A DNA stretch of 64,000 bases from Punica granatum (lineage: Eukaryota; Streptophyta; Magnoliopsida; Myrtales; Lythraceae): contig NC_045130.1 in NCBI RefSeq assembly GCF_007655135.1, forward strand, positions 35,088,605 through 35,152,604, written 5' to 3'. Positions 1-9,974 of this stretch are shown here, one piece after another (the stretch's first letter is position 1; each line of letters begins with the position of its first letter). The notes under the pieces are model-generated. The model ran no database searches, had not been told where the DNA came from, and saw only the letters and a list, made by a program, of their open reading frames with translations. The translations under genes and the position numbers were made by a program.

Positions 1-3000
1 ATAAGTAATCACGCCAAATAGAATATCAATATAGATTTAGATTAATCCACAACAAAATATATATATATATATATATGTCTTATCAATTCATCAACAAAAT
101 TAAACATCCATAATACGATCTCTCACACCAAAGTGCCTCTGTTCTGATTCATTAGAGTAGACAGTAAATTTACTATTTCATCTTTTTATTTTAATAAATA
201 ATCGGTTCTGGGTACCTTGTAGGCAGGAACCGGAACCGGAACCGATTTTTACCGGTTTCTAATTTTAATACCCGGAACCTATCCTATTTTCAATACGAGC
301 TACCCGGACCCTATCCTAACGGGTAGGTTCCAACCGGTTCCGGATATACCCGGTATCCGTGCACACCCCTAATATATACCTTAACCATATTTCACTTTTT
401 TGTTGGTTATCATCACCTTTCTTAATTATTGAGAAGGATCGTTGCACTATTCCACATCGAATTCATCATATTTGAGAAGAAAATCGAATGAAGAGGCCGC
501 TGTTGACATAGTTTATCATCAGTAAGCATTATCGAGTCTATGCAGGAATGGACATAGGATTTGGATCAAGGAAGTCGGAATTTTTGAAAGGCGTATAGGA
601 AGTCAAATTTCCAAGTTAAGGGTATCAAATATAGCAGTAATTTCACAGAAAATTAAAGAATAATATCTAAATATCCATAGAGCGTCAAAATTTCTCGAGT
701 TAAGGATACCGAGTAGCAGTAATTTCACAGAAAATTGAAGAACAGTATGTAAATACCCATAGAGCGTCAAAATTTTAGGGATGACGTATGATTATTGCCT
801 CCCTCAGCTCATCCTTGAGTCTACGTCTCAGTAGATTAATCAAATATCAAGCAATTAAACAAGTATTACGCAGGGACAGAAGTAGCTGGCCACATATTAT
901 GTATTCACGGGTACTATACTCTCAACTATCTTTAGGTAAATCAAGAATTAAAAGGAGACAAGAAAATCAATAAGTCCGCGGGAAAGATTACCTTTTAAGT
1001 ACATATCTAGAATGTTCTCGGAGGTCCTTTATCAACAGTAATTTTTTTTGGTGATATTAATAAAAATAAAGAGAAATTGAAACATCCTTCTAGTTTGTGA
1101 TATTGCAACGTACGTAATATATTCATTGCATATCAGACTTTCTCCTTTGAGATCTGTCAGTTCTATTCTTCCTATTATGTCTTGCAATATCTATTGTTGA
1201 TATCGCGTTCTTTCTTCCTTGGGTTGGCTTCTAGCCAAAGGGATATACATAGACTGCAGTTGTGGTATCTCTAGTTGCCATTGTATATCAAATATGAATA
1301 TTCACCAAAGTCACTCCGCAATATTAATTATTGCAGTGAAATCTTTATCCTAATTAAGAGTGCAAATAAATTACCCAATATTCCATTTTTAATCTTGTTC
1401 GAATCTTTGAGTTTTCAGTATAAATTTGATCTCTAAGTTCCATGTTTCCTACGGAGTTAATTTCTCCTATTTGTTAATTTTTAATATTATATATTGTTTG
1501 TTTAATTCATTTCATAATTTTTTGTAATTTCTTCATATGTCGGACCAACAACCCACTATAACTTCTTATCAATCTGTTTCTTATATTAGTATAATTACTG
1601 CACAAATATGTACAAAGGGTGGGACATATACTGCTCGACAATATATACATCATCCATGCGTATGTGTCCATGGGAGAAAGAAGAAGAGAGAAGAAACTCA
1701 TCCAATTTGCTCGTCTCAAAGAAAATTGAACTATGAAAATCCTAACAATATCTCTAAAATAGGTTGAGGATTAAATTCAGTCCAAAATAGGTGTCGAAAT
1801 AAAAGCAAAAAAAAAAAAAAGCTCAGGGTGGAGATCAAAATCAACCTTTTTATTCTGAAAAAATCAAGCTTTTCCAGAATAAAAGTTATTCGACAGAAAG
1901 TGTTTCCATTTAAATATAAAAATTGTTTTCATTAAGGAGACCGTTAACTCAGACTATACAAACAAAATACACATTTTTTCAATGACATAAAAACTTAATA
2001 GGTTTCTAGCTTCAACCCAAAAAGAAAAGAAATAATTTACTTTCTGCTATATCAGTTGTCCTGGTCCAACATGCCGGGTGGCTTTCCTCTCCCAGTACAG
2101 TAAGAAATTTTATTTTTTAAAAGATAAGACCGTGAGATTACAAAATCTAAAAGAAAAGTAAAATTGATTACATGCATCTAGGTTTTCGAAGGAACTACAA
2201 TTAAATTTCAGAAATACAAGGAGAGAAACAATAAAAGTTACGAGCTTGTTGACGACTACCCATGAATTCGCTATATTATATCAATAGATTTTTGTTCCTC
2301 TAGAAAAGGTTACCCAGCTAGATGGTTACATTGACTACGATCGATATTCCCGGCCCTTAGGGTTGATTCTATACAGAATTTAAACTATATACAAGGAAGG
2401 ATACCATATACATTTGAGATCGAGGCAGTCAATTTTCAATTTGTTTGTGTCTGTCACGATTGTAAATTCGGCCACGTACAACACGAAATTTCAGGATCAG
2501 GAATCGGAATAAGTTTATAACAAATAATTTCATCAAACACCCTACTTATTGTGAACATAGATACAATTTTTATGTTCTCCATGATTAATTCCAGAGACTT
2601 ATTTGATAATAATCCCTGGATGGATGGGGCAATATAATCCTATCCTCACTATTCCTTGAATATAATAGAGAAATCCACTGATATATATACACTGCAAAAA
2701 TGGGGAAGGGAATTTCCTATCCTATCCTGCCGTCCTTCCTAAAATAAATACAAAAAATTTGGAAAAAATCAACTATAATATATATTCTACAATCCGGACA
2801 TAGTCAGTCAATATAGGTCAATATGTCTGTGATCCTCTTGTTTGCCTTGTCTATGTGATTCTGTTGCTCATCACCTTGTCTAGGTTTCGGGATATTTAAT
2901 TGCTCCTGTGCAGGGGTTACCTGAAGTGCTCAGATCAATGTGAGGGAAGGGAAAGGCAGGCCACGGATTCGAGACGCTAGCTTGTTAATTATAGGCCTTG

Positions 3001-3378
3001 GACGTGCTGGATGGGTGAGGGCTTCGAAAACTAATCTTTTATCGGTCCGTCCCAGCAGAATGCAGCAGCTTGTTACTATATCGTCTGACTGAGTAGAATT
3101 AGAAAACAACCATTAGGAACTATAAATGAATAGGTTTATGTTTCTATATGTTTTTCGTCTCAAATTTTGTGCGCGCACGCTTAATCCTTCAAGTGTTTTA
3201 TTTATATATTGACCGGACAGGGAACTCATTATATGTACCAAGCAATCTTGGCCTGCGATTAGTTAAGATTAGCGTACTTTCGTTATTGTTTCTCTAAAAT
3301 GGTACAATGTGCGGGTGCATACGGCGTATTTCATTTCAATTCAATTGGTATTTTTCTTTTTTGAGATGATAACTTGGC
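1..3378. other. AT-rich intergenic DNA with transposon relics
   Basis: I see no gene here. A dinucleotide TA run sits near 57-77. A stretch at about 225-370 is built of repeated CCGGAACC/GGTTCC words and ends in a GCACACCCCTAA-like string, which often accompanies degenerate plant transposons. Positions about 550-965 carry a repeat described separately. The remainder has only short chance reading frames and homopolymer runs. Confidence 0.6.
550..965 (+). repeat. Degenerate dispersed repeat, copy A, with internal duplication
   Basis: A block of about 110 bases occurs twice in a row. Both halves contain the words AGCAGTAATTTCACAGAAAA and CATAGAGCGTCAAAATTT. The block ends in TTTTAGGGATGACG followed by a stretch ending near GATTAATCAAATATCAA. 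The same end sequence recurs at about 4936-5200, so this is a dispersed repeat and not unique DNA. The family is not identified; it resembles the ends of decayed plant transposons. Confidence 0.6.
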
Positions 3379-3462
3379 GTGTCTTCGTTTGAGGAATTCA
3401 TTAATGGTCTTACCTTGCCGTACGTTGAATCAACATTTAACGTGTGCATGTGTAGGGGGATA

Positions 3463-4496
3463 ATGGGGAAACAAACACTTTCCGATGGTAAAGCGGCCAG
3501 TGGCGAAGCCGGAGCCTCGGACTCGAACGGCAGCACTGTTCTCCAAATTCCAAGCAAGAGTAACCGGAACGGGCTCGTAAGTTCTCCTCCTCGGGCCGAT
3601 TCAAGGGAGTTGTCCCCCAACATAATGGACCCTGGGGGGCACAGATTTATGCCAACCACCGACGAATTTAGCTGGGGACGTTCAAATCCAAGGAGAAAGC
3701 AGCCATGGCGTATGACTCAGCCGCAATCAATCTCCGGAGCAGACACTCTCACCGGAACTTCCCATGGACCACTGATTCCGTTGAAGAGCCCAACTTCCAG
3801 AGCCTCTTCAGCCAAGAAGCCGTGCTGAGCATGATCAAAAACTGGTCCTACCCGTCCAAGTTTGTGAGTTATCATCGGGTCCGCTCCGAGAAGAATGGCC
3901 GGTGTCGACTGGGCCCTGCAGGGCCAAACCCTGTTGTTGGCATCCAGGCCGGTGAAGGAGGAGCTGGTTTCTTGTGCAGGCAGCTCTTTCAGAAGGAGTT
4001 AACGCCAAGCGACGTGGGGAAGCTCAACAGGCTCGTGATCCCAAAGAAGTATGCTGTCAAGTACTTCCCCCGAATTTCTGGAAAGCATGATGAGGGCAAC
4101 AGCAAGGAAGGTGGACCCGTGGTGGACAATATTCTTATTTTCTATGACAAATTAATGAGGATGTGGAAGTCCCGGTATTGCTATTGAAACAGCAGTCAGA
4201 GCTTCGTCATCACGAGGGGCTGGAGCCAATTCGTGAAGGAGAAGGCCTCGAGAGCCAATGACAGAGTGAGTTTCTATCTCTGTGAGTGCACGGACGACCC
4301 GATGAAGGAGAACCGGACATTCTGCATGATTGATGTATGTAGAAGCCAAAGTGAACAGCTGATAGGGGCAATGGATCGGAGGTCTTCGATAGGGAACGAG
4401 GTAGAAGAGGTGATCGAGGAGGAACCAGGGACCCCAGTTGGGAGTCCAAGTAAAGCCAACAAAGGTTTTAGGCTCTTCGGCGTGCAAATCAACTAA
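3463..4496 (+). pseudogene. Disrupted AP2/B3 (RAV-type) transcription factor gene
   Basis: The remains encode an AP2/ERF plus B3 DNA-binding protein like Arabidopsis At1g51120/At1g50680, nuclear regulators of the RAV family. From 3600 one frame reads the AP2 domain ([18 protein letters not shown], then LGTFKSKEKAAMAYDSAA). It continues with SHRNFPW and EEPNFQS, the B3 domain (LFQKELTPSDVGKLNRLVIP, then YCY and SSQSFVITRGWSQFVKE), and the C-terminal RLFGV-type repression motif (FRLFGVQIN) before the natural stop at 4494. Two stops interrupt this frame: TAG at 3669-3671 and TGA at 4185-4187. Each stands where the family has tryptophan (TGG), so each fits a G-to-A change. Upstream, the N-terminal part (ATG at 3463, MGKQTLSDGK) is one frame off, with the shift between about 3575 and 3600. 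RAV-type genes are commonly intronless, so splicing is unlikely to remove these lesions. A sequencing error could explain one lesion but hardly three. Confidence 0.85.
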
Positions 4497-6304
4497 GGGC
4501 TTGTGTTGGTCGCCCTTTAGCTAATTAATGTCCTGGTAGCTTTCTCCTTCGATAGACTCTTCCTTCTTCCTTTCGGTTTCATACTCCCTTGATGGAGTTC
4601 CTTAATTTCTAACGGGAGTCTCTCGTTTTCAGGACAATTTGTGCAGTTCATGCTTTCGATTGAGCACTGATAATTCTTATGGTATCTCACCAAGAAATCG
4701 TATTCGACTTACTAAGCATTAATTACAACTACTACATACATCAAGGCATAATCCTACGGCATAGATTAATTATAAGCTGAGATTTTGTGACAGTTGAGAG
4801 AATATTACCAGTGTTCTTCAGTTTCTTCCGAAGCCTTAATTCGATGAATCCGAGGTTTCAGGATCCTGTGTTTGTTGCTGTTCAGAAACACTGCGTTGTA
4901 ACACTGAAAGGAAGCGGGCGGGAAAGAGTCTATACAGTGACGGACTCAGGATTTGAATCTAGGGGTGGAGTCCTGGGAGTGTACATTGGAATGTAAATTC
5001 CCAAAGTTAAGGTGGCGAATAGCTGTAATTACACAAAAAATATTAAGAATAATATGTGCATTTCCATAGCGTGTGTCAAAATTTTAGGGATGACGACCGC
5101 CTCGGTCGGTTCAATCCTTGACTCTATGTCTCGGTAAATTAATCAATATCAACCATAAGATATAATTAATAATGTCCCTTGGACAAGTATTATATTATAC
5201 AGGTATAGAAGCGGTTGAAACCTTATACAATGGCACCAAATCGATCAAAATAATCAGGTTAGATTTGGTCATATTCGCTTTATGTTTTGGGTCTGCCATC
5301 TCCCTGTTAGAATCCTGATTTATATACCGTTCCTACTCGAACTGGTTCAGCTAGAGAGAAGAAAAATTCGAATTCTAACCATAGCCAATGAATAACTATG
5401 TCGGTATGTCTAGTGCAGTCTATTTTCCATCTTTAGGCACAATAACATGGTCCAAAACCAGGTCAGGTCCATGGGGTAAAGCCGCGGTCAAGAACATTAG
5501 CCCCAATTGATTCGGTTTCAGTTCGGTCTACGTTCCTATATAGACCAACAATTTTTAAGCTGATAAACTGAAAGATAACTATGGACACAATCTTCCATAA
5601 GCATGATATTACTTGTACCAGCAAATCAAAGGCACTATACCTGGTCCTCCTACTTAGAACCGAACTAATCCGTAAATTGATCCGCGAACAATAGTGCGAT
5701 GAATGAACGTGACGTTGGTCGTTAATGGCCTTCATTTTTCCCAGCGCTGAATGGTTCTTCATTGGAAATTTTGTGTATCAATCGAGACTGTCGAAGATTA
5801 TTTTCCAAGCTATATTCCTTGGACTTGTTGGACAATTTGTGACCCGCGTCGGTTTAAGGAAGTGATGTGCACATTTCTTCTTTATAAAATAAAATAAAAA
5901 AATAGGGGGCTAATTGTAAAAGATTGACTTGTAGGTTGTCCTTTGAACTGTGGAAAAATATATTCAAGGGGACGTACAATTGAATGAACAAAGACGTTTT
6001 TGTTTTTGATAGAATAGATTGAATGAATAAAAAAACGTGTTGAAAGAAGAGTAGGGGACCGACCGATAGGTTGGGGGCAAAAAAATGTGTCTTTATTTTT
6101 ATTTTATTTTAATATAATAAAATAAAAATTTTAATAATTAATAATATGTTTTTATATTTTAAAAACAGAAAAATGCTGAAATAGAAAATAAACTATTGTT
6201 TTCCAGAAGTCTCAAGATTGTTTCAAAAATCTGTCGACGTAAAACGCATCAGTCCAAAACTTCCCGAGTAGCCATGCAAATAAGCCGAAAATTTAAGAAA
6301 GAGA
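4497..6304. other. Intergenic DNA downstream of the AP2/B3 pseudogene
   Basis: No gene is supported. Positions about 4936-5200 are copy B of the repeat also found at 550-965. The rest is AT-rich with short random frames. Confidence 0.55.
4936..5205 (+). repeat. Degenerate dispersed repeat, copy B
   Basis: It begins with GTGACGGACTCAGGATTTGA, a string typical of ends of decayed plant transposons. It then matches copy A over the AGCTGTAATTACACA, CATAGCGTGTGTCAAAATTT and TTTTAGGGATGACG words and the following TAAATTAATCAATATCAA. Unlike copy A it has only one copy of the roughly 110-base block. Confidence 0.6.
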
Positions 6305-6410
6305 GTGCAGCGCAGTGACGTAGATACTTGTCCCTCAACCATGTTGCAAGTTCGATTTTCGCAATAAGACTACTCTTATTACTTCATTCACTGTTAGAAT
6401 TTATATTTTA
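6305..6410 (+). repeat. tRNA-derived SINE-like fragment
   Basis: It has an A-box-like stretch (CAGTGACGTAGATACTTGTC) and a B-box-like GCAAGTTCGATTTTCGCA about 30 bases later, followed by AATAAGACTAC. A related arrangement ending in the same AATAAGACTAC word lies at 46195-46320, and a weaker one at 34770-34865. It cannot form a proper tRNA, so I read it as a SINE remnant. Confidence 0.45.
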
Positions 6411-6897
6411 TAGTACTAATTTTATAAATCTTTTTGTGATTAAAAAAACTAGTAAAAAATTTCGAAACAATAGTTTTTAAAAAAAATAATGATTTGGTAA
6501 TAATCTTTGCCAATAGATAGCGAATACTAGTACATTAGTTAATAATGGTCCCGATCAAGCTGACCAGGCAATAATCGACTTATCGTCGAGATGTAATAAA
6601 AGAATGCAAGTGTTCAAAGACACTTATAGAATCGAACTTAGAATTTCTTAATTTCAAGTTGAGTATGATGTCACTGTACCAAACTCTATTTCTCAATATA
6701 TAAATTGAACTAAGATTTCCTTAATACCAATCGGGATACTTCATATAAGTCGTCTATACACAGATTCAGCACATTCATAGAAATTACGTTCCGTAATCTT
6801 CTAATAAGATTCGACCGAAAATTTTCAGAAGACTAGCAAACTGTGCTTACCAATCTAACTAAGTTCTTATATATTAGACAAATATATTTTTGGACAA

Positions 6898-6906
6898 ACA
6901 TACATA
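6898..6906 (+). repeat. Probable target-site duplication (left) of the 6907-8859 element
   Basis: The left flank reads ACATACATA and the right flank at 8860-8868 reads ACGTATATA. Seven of nine bases match and both differences are transitions, as expected for an aged 9-bp MULE duplication. Confidence 0.5.
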
Positions 6907-7437
6907 GAGTAAAGAGGCAATTTCGTCCCAGACTTTCACAAGTTGCATCAATTTCGTCCCTGACTTATTTTTTGCATCAATTTCGTCCCCGACTTTGCAC
7001 TTTTGCATCAATTTCGTCCCTGACATTGCACTCTTGCATCAATTTAATCCATAACTTTTCGATTACATCAAATTGATCATCAACTTTGCATGGTTACATT
7101 AATTTAGTCCATGACTTTCCGCAGTTACATCAGTTAGTACTACAGTTGCATCAATTTGGTCATTCTGTGGGGTGGTTGCATCGACCATGTCCCAATACGA
7201 CATTAATTTGGTCCATTGCCACATCAATTTGGTCTCTGCCTTTAAGTATTAATGCTGATGGCGTTAAATGATACAAATTGTTACATCAATTTGGTCCCCG
7301 TGCTACATCAAATTAGTCCCTTACTTTTTTTAACCCATCTATCTCTGTTTACTCTTTTTCTTCCTCATCTCCTTCTCATTCTTCTTCTTCGACACAAATC
7401 TCACATGTTACGGCCCGGCCATTCCCGAGGCTGAGGA

Positions 7438-7497
7438 CGACTGCCTTCAATCTGACTAACTTTGGGGTGGTGGGCGACGGGGTGATCCTCAACTCCG
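7438..7497 (+). pseudogene. Captured polygalacturonase (GH28) N-terminal fragment
   Basis: About 20 codons read TTAFNLTNFGVVGDGVILNS. This resembles the N-terminal signature of mature plant polygalacturonases, where the family has F-x-V-x-x-F-G-A-V-G-D-G-V. No catalytic part follows. It sits inside the MULE-like element, so it is probably a transduplicated scrap. The match is short and chance similarity is possible. Confidence 0.4.
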
Positions 7498-8054
7498 GAA
7501 GTTGAGGTGTAGCTCATTAGGTTCTAGAGAAAGAAAGCTTCAAGGCTCGTTAATGGCAGATCATCGTAGCTATGTTATTTGACCGGAATTGCTATATAAT
7601 TTCATTTCTTATATCAGTAGGATGCTATAGAATCTTACATAATCGAATTTGGTTGAGTCGTTTGAAAAATATCGCATTTTAAAGTCGGTTGCGGACCTAA
7701 TGAAAAGAGGATTCGAGCTAGTTTTTTCGACCTGTTTTCTCCATATTTTTCACTTCCGTTTGATTCTAAATTGTAGCCTGTTATTTGAGGTTTCCACAGA
7801 CACCTAGAATACAGAAATTCGAGTCCTGTAGAAATATAAATGCTCTCCCGAAGTTGGCCCAATAATCTGTCCTGTGTTGTTGGTGCTTGTGACGCCCAAT
7901 AGTCCCCCTCCCTCTGTCGATGTCTTCAATTGCGATTTCGACCCTCAATCCATCCAATTTCGATTGCTCTATCCTCTAATTCTTTGATTCCCAGTAAAAA
8001 TCCATGAATTCTCGTTCTAGGTCTTCTCGATTCCGACCATGGGAGCCTATCGGG

Positions 8055-8331
8055 ACATGATTCGATTCAACGTGGGCGACCGAATTTTCGAGGACAACCA
8101 CCATGACCCTAGCTAACGCCGGCTGAAACACCTACTTCGGGGCCGTCTTTGACGACAACTGGGACATCCACTCCGATGGGCCGCAGGAGATGTTCATCGA
8201 CCAGAACCCCGACTGCTTCGCCTTCCACCTCGACCTCTGCATCGACGCCTCAACATTTCCCCGAACATCCCTAAGAAGTCTAACTACTGGGAGGCCTCCT
8301 TCTACGGCATCCTTGTCAAGGACGAGGGCGG
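8055..8331 (+). pseudogene. Captured BTB/POZ (T1-type) domain fragment, frameshifted
   Basis: Successive frames read MIRFNVGDRIFED, then TTMTLANAG-stop-NTYFGAVFDD, then QEMFIDQNPDCFAFHLDL, then LNISPNIPKKSNYWEASFYG. The order matches the T1/BTB domain of plant BTB-WD40 proteins such as At2g24240. At least two frameshifts and one in-frame TGA break it, and the rest of such a gene is absent. The GC content is far higher than the flanking DNA. It is a gene piece carried by the surrounding MULE-like element and is very unlikely to make protein. Confidence 0.65.
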
Positions 8332-8868
8332 CCTCGGTGGGGGGTAAAGGTGGTCGAAGGAGAGGGCAAGGTCGGGGCGGATCTCGCCGGGTCAAAGGAG
8401 AGGGCGGTCTAGGGAAGATGAATAGTGGAAGGGGAGGAGAAAGACGATGAATAGTGAACATAGAGGAGATAGGGTGTTGGGGCAAAATTGAAAAAAATTA
8501 AAAAATTTAGGTTGTTTTAAAATTTTAAAAAGTTTGTAGTAAAGTTTAGGATGTAATTGATGTAACGAATATCATTTAATTTTTGGGTTACATCAATTTG
8601 CCCAGTCGTTATAGTAATTCAGTCCCTAAACAAATTAACAGAGCAATAACGCCGTCTGTCCTTTAGCCATTCAGACTAGATTGATGTAATCGAAGATCGA
8701 TCTGATGTAACGCCAAAACTCATGGACTAGTATTGCGAAAGTCAATGACTAAATTGATGTAACCGTGTAAAGTCAGGGACTAAATTGATGTAACCGTGCA
8801 AAGTCAGGGACGAAATTAATGTAAAAAATAAGTCATGGACGAAATTACTTATTTACCTGACGTATATA

Positions 8869-9974
8869 TTGTCCTCAATTGGCATTTGACAATTGAAAAT
8901 CACATTTCCGTTCCGTCCTCAGCTGATGAAGTTTCTTTTTTTTATGGTTGGCTTTTTTCTTTTTAATATCGTAATATTTTTGAAAGTTTATTGGACTCCA
9001 CAATTCAGTTCGAGCCACGTCGATTTACTAAAAGATAAAGATATCCCAATAAAAATTTATTTTATTTATATGATTTGAACCGAAGATCTTGCTTATATCG
9101 AATCAAATGTCAGATTAGTTGAATCAATTTACGGTAGCTGTATGGTTAGCTTTTTTTTTTAAACTTAACTCATCAAAGGCCTAGCCATATTAAATGGGCA
9201 GTGGGGCGGCAGACGACGGCGACGTTTCAAAACCTCTGTCGCCGCCAGTACGTTTCAGGAACAGGTAATACTAGGCAAAGACAAGGCAAACCCTCCTCAA
9301 TTGAACTTTTCTTTTTTTTCCCCCTTGATCGAGACAACGATATGCACGTTCTCAATATATTGAATAAGACTTCAATTTTATACGGATATCAATTAGGTCT
9401 AGTCACGATATGCTTTATTGTATTTCGAATCTCTACGCGGTATGTAGGTATAGACATTTCGTGATAAGGAAATTTTAATTCTTTATTCTTTAACTAACAA
9501 TTCATTCGTTCATTTTTCCATGAATGATGAAACAGCTTGGTGAGTGCCCCCAGAATTTATTAATACGGTCAACCCCGCATAACCAACCATATAGACTGTC
9601 GTCGTCTGACCTCTCCAAACAAACCCACCATTATAAATTATAATGTTATTAGTTAACAATAATAACAACCTAGCAATAGTCGTTATCAAGCGCGTAATCG
9701 GATCGCACGTCCCGATATAACACCGTCCCGGAAGATGGTTTCGCTAGTTGTATGATGGACCGCAATGCGAACGAGCTAGTTAAAAATAAAAAATTCACGT
9801 TATTTATGGCTGCAATATAATGGGGGGCCAAGTAAAAGGAGCACCACAGCCAAAGTGGCCTTATCCATCACACCCGATCACCAAAAGGTCGCTTCTCCTC
9901 TCTCTCTCTCTCTCTCCCCATCTATCTCTCTCGTGCTCGCTCACTCGCTGATCGAACGAACGATCCATCGATCA
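8869..9974. promoter_or_regulatory. Intergenic and promoter region of the phospholipase gene
   Basis: There is no gene here. A CT-rich microsatellite at about 9896-9920 lies some 55 bases before the start codon, in the likely 5' leader. Pyrimidine-rich leaders are frequent in plant genes. A TATA box cannot be assigned with confidence. Confidence 0.4.

Larger units (their letters stand above)
6907..8859. mobile_element. MULE-like element with subterminal repeat arrays and captured gene pieces
   Basis: The left end (GAGTAAAGAGGCAATTTCGTCC) is inverted and diverged at the right end (reverse complement CAGGTAAATAAGTAATTTCG). Inside the left end lies an array of about twelve units, roughly 25-31 bases apart, of the form CATCAATTTCGTCCCTGACT. 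It runs from 6907 to about 7330. The right end, about 8560-8859, carries at least five inverted units (AGTCAGGGACTAAATTGATG). The GC-rich middle holds a short GH28-like piece (about 7438-7497) and a BTB/T1 piece (about 8055-8331). No transposase is visible, so it is non-autonomous. The approximate 9-bp flanking duplication suits the Mutator superfamily. Confidence 0.7.

Noticed and set aside
225..370. GGTTCC/GGAACC-rich block as a regulatory site
   Set aside because: The repeated words and the ending resemble a common decayed transposon motif, and no gene follows nearby.
6907..7330. Regular short repeats that could suggest a CRISPR-like array
   Set aside because: The units are diverged, no unique spacers of constant length separate them, and they recur inverted at the far end. 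They are transposon subterminal repeats in plant DNA.
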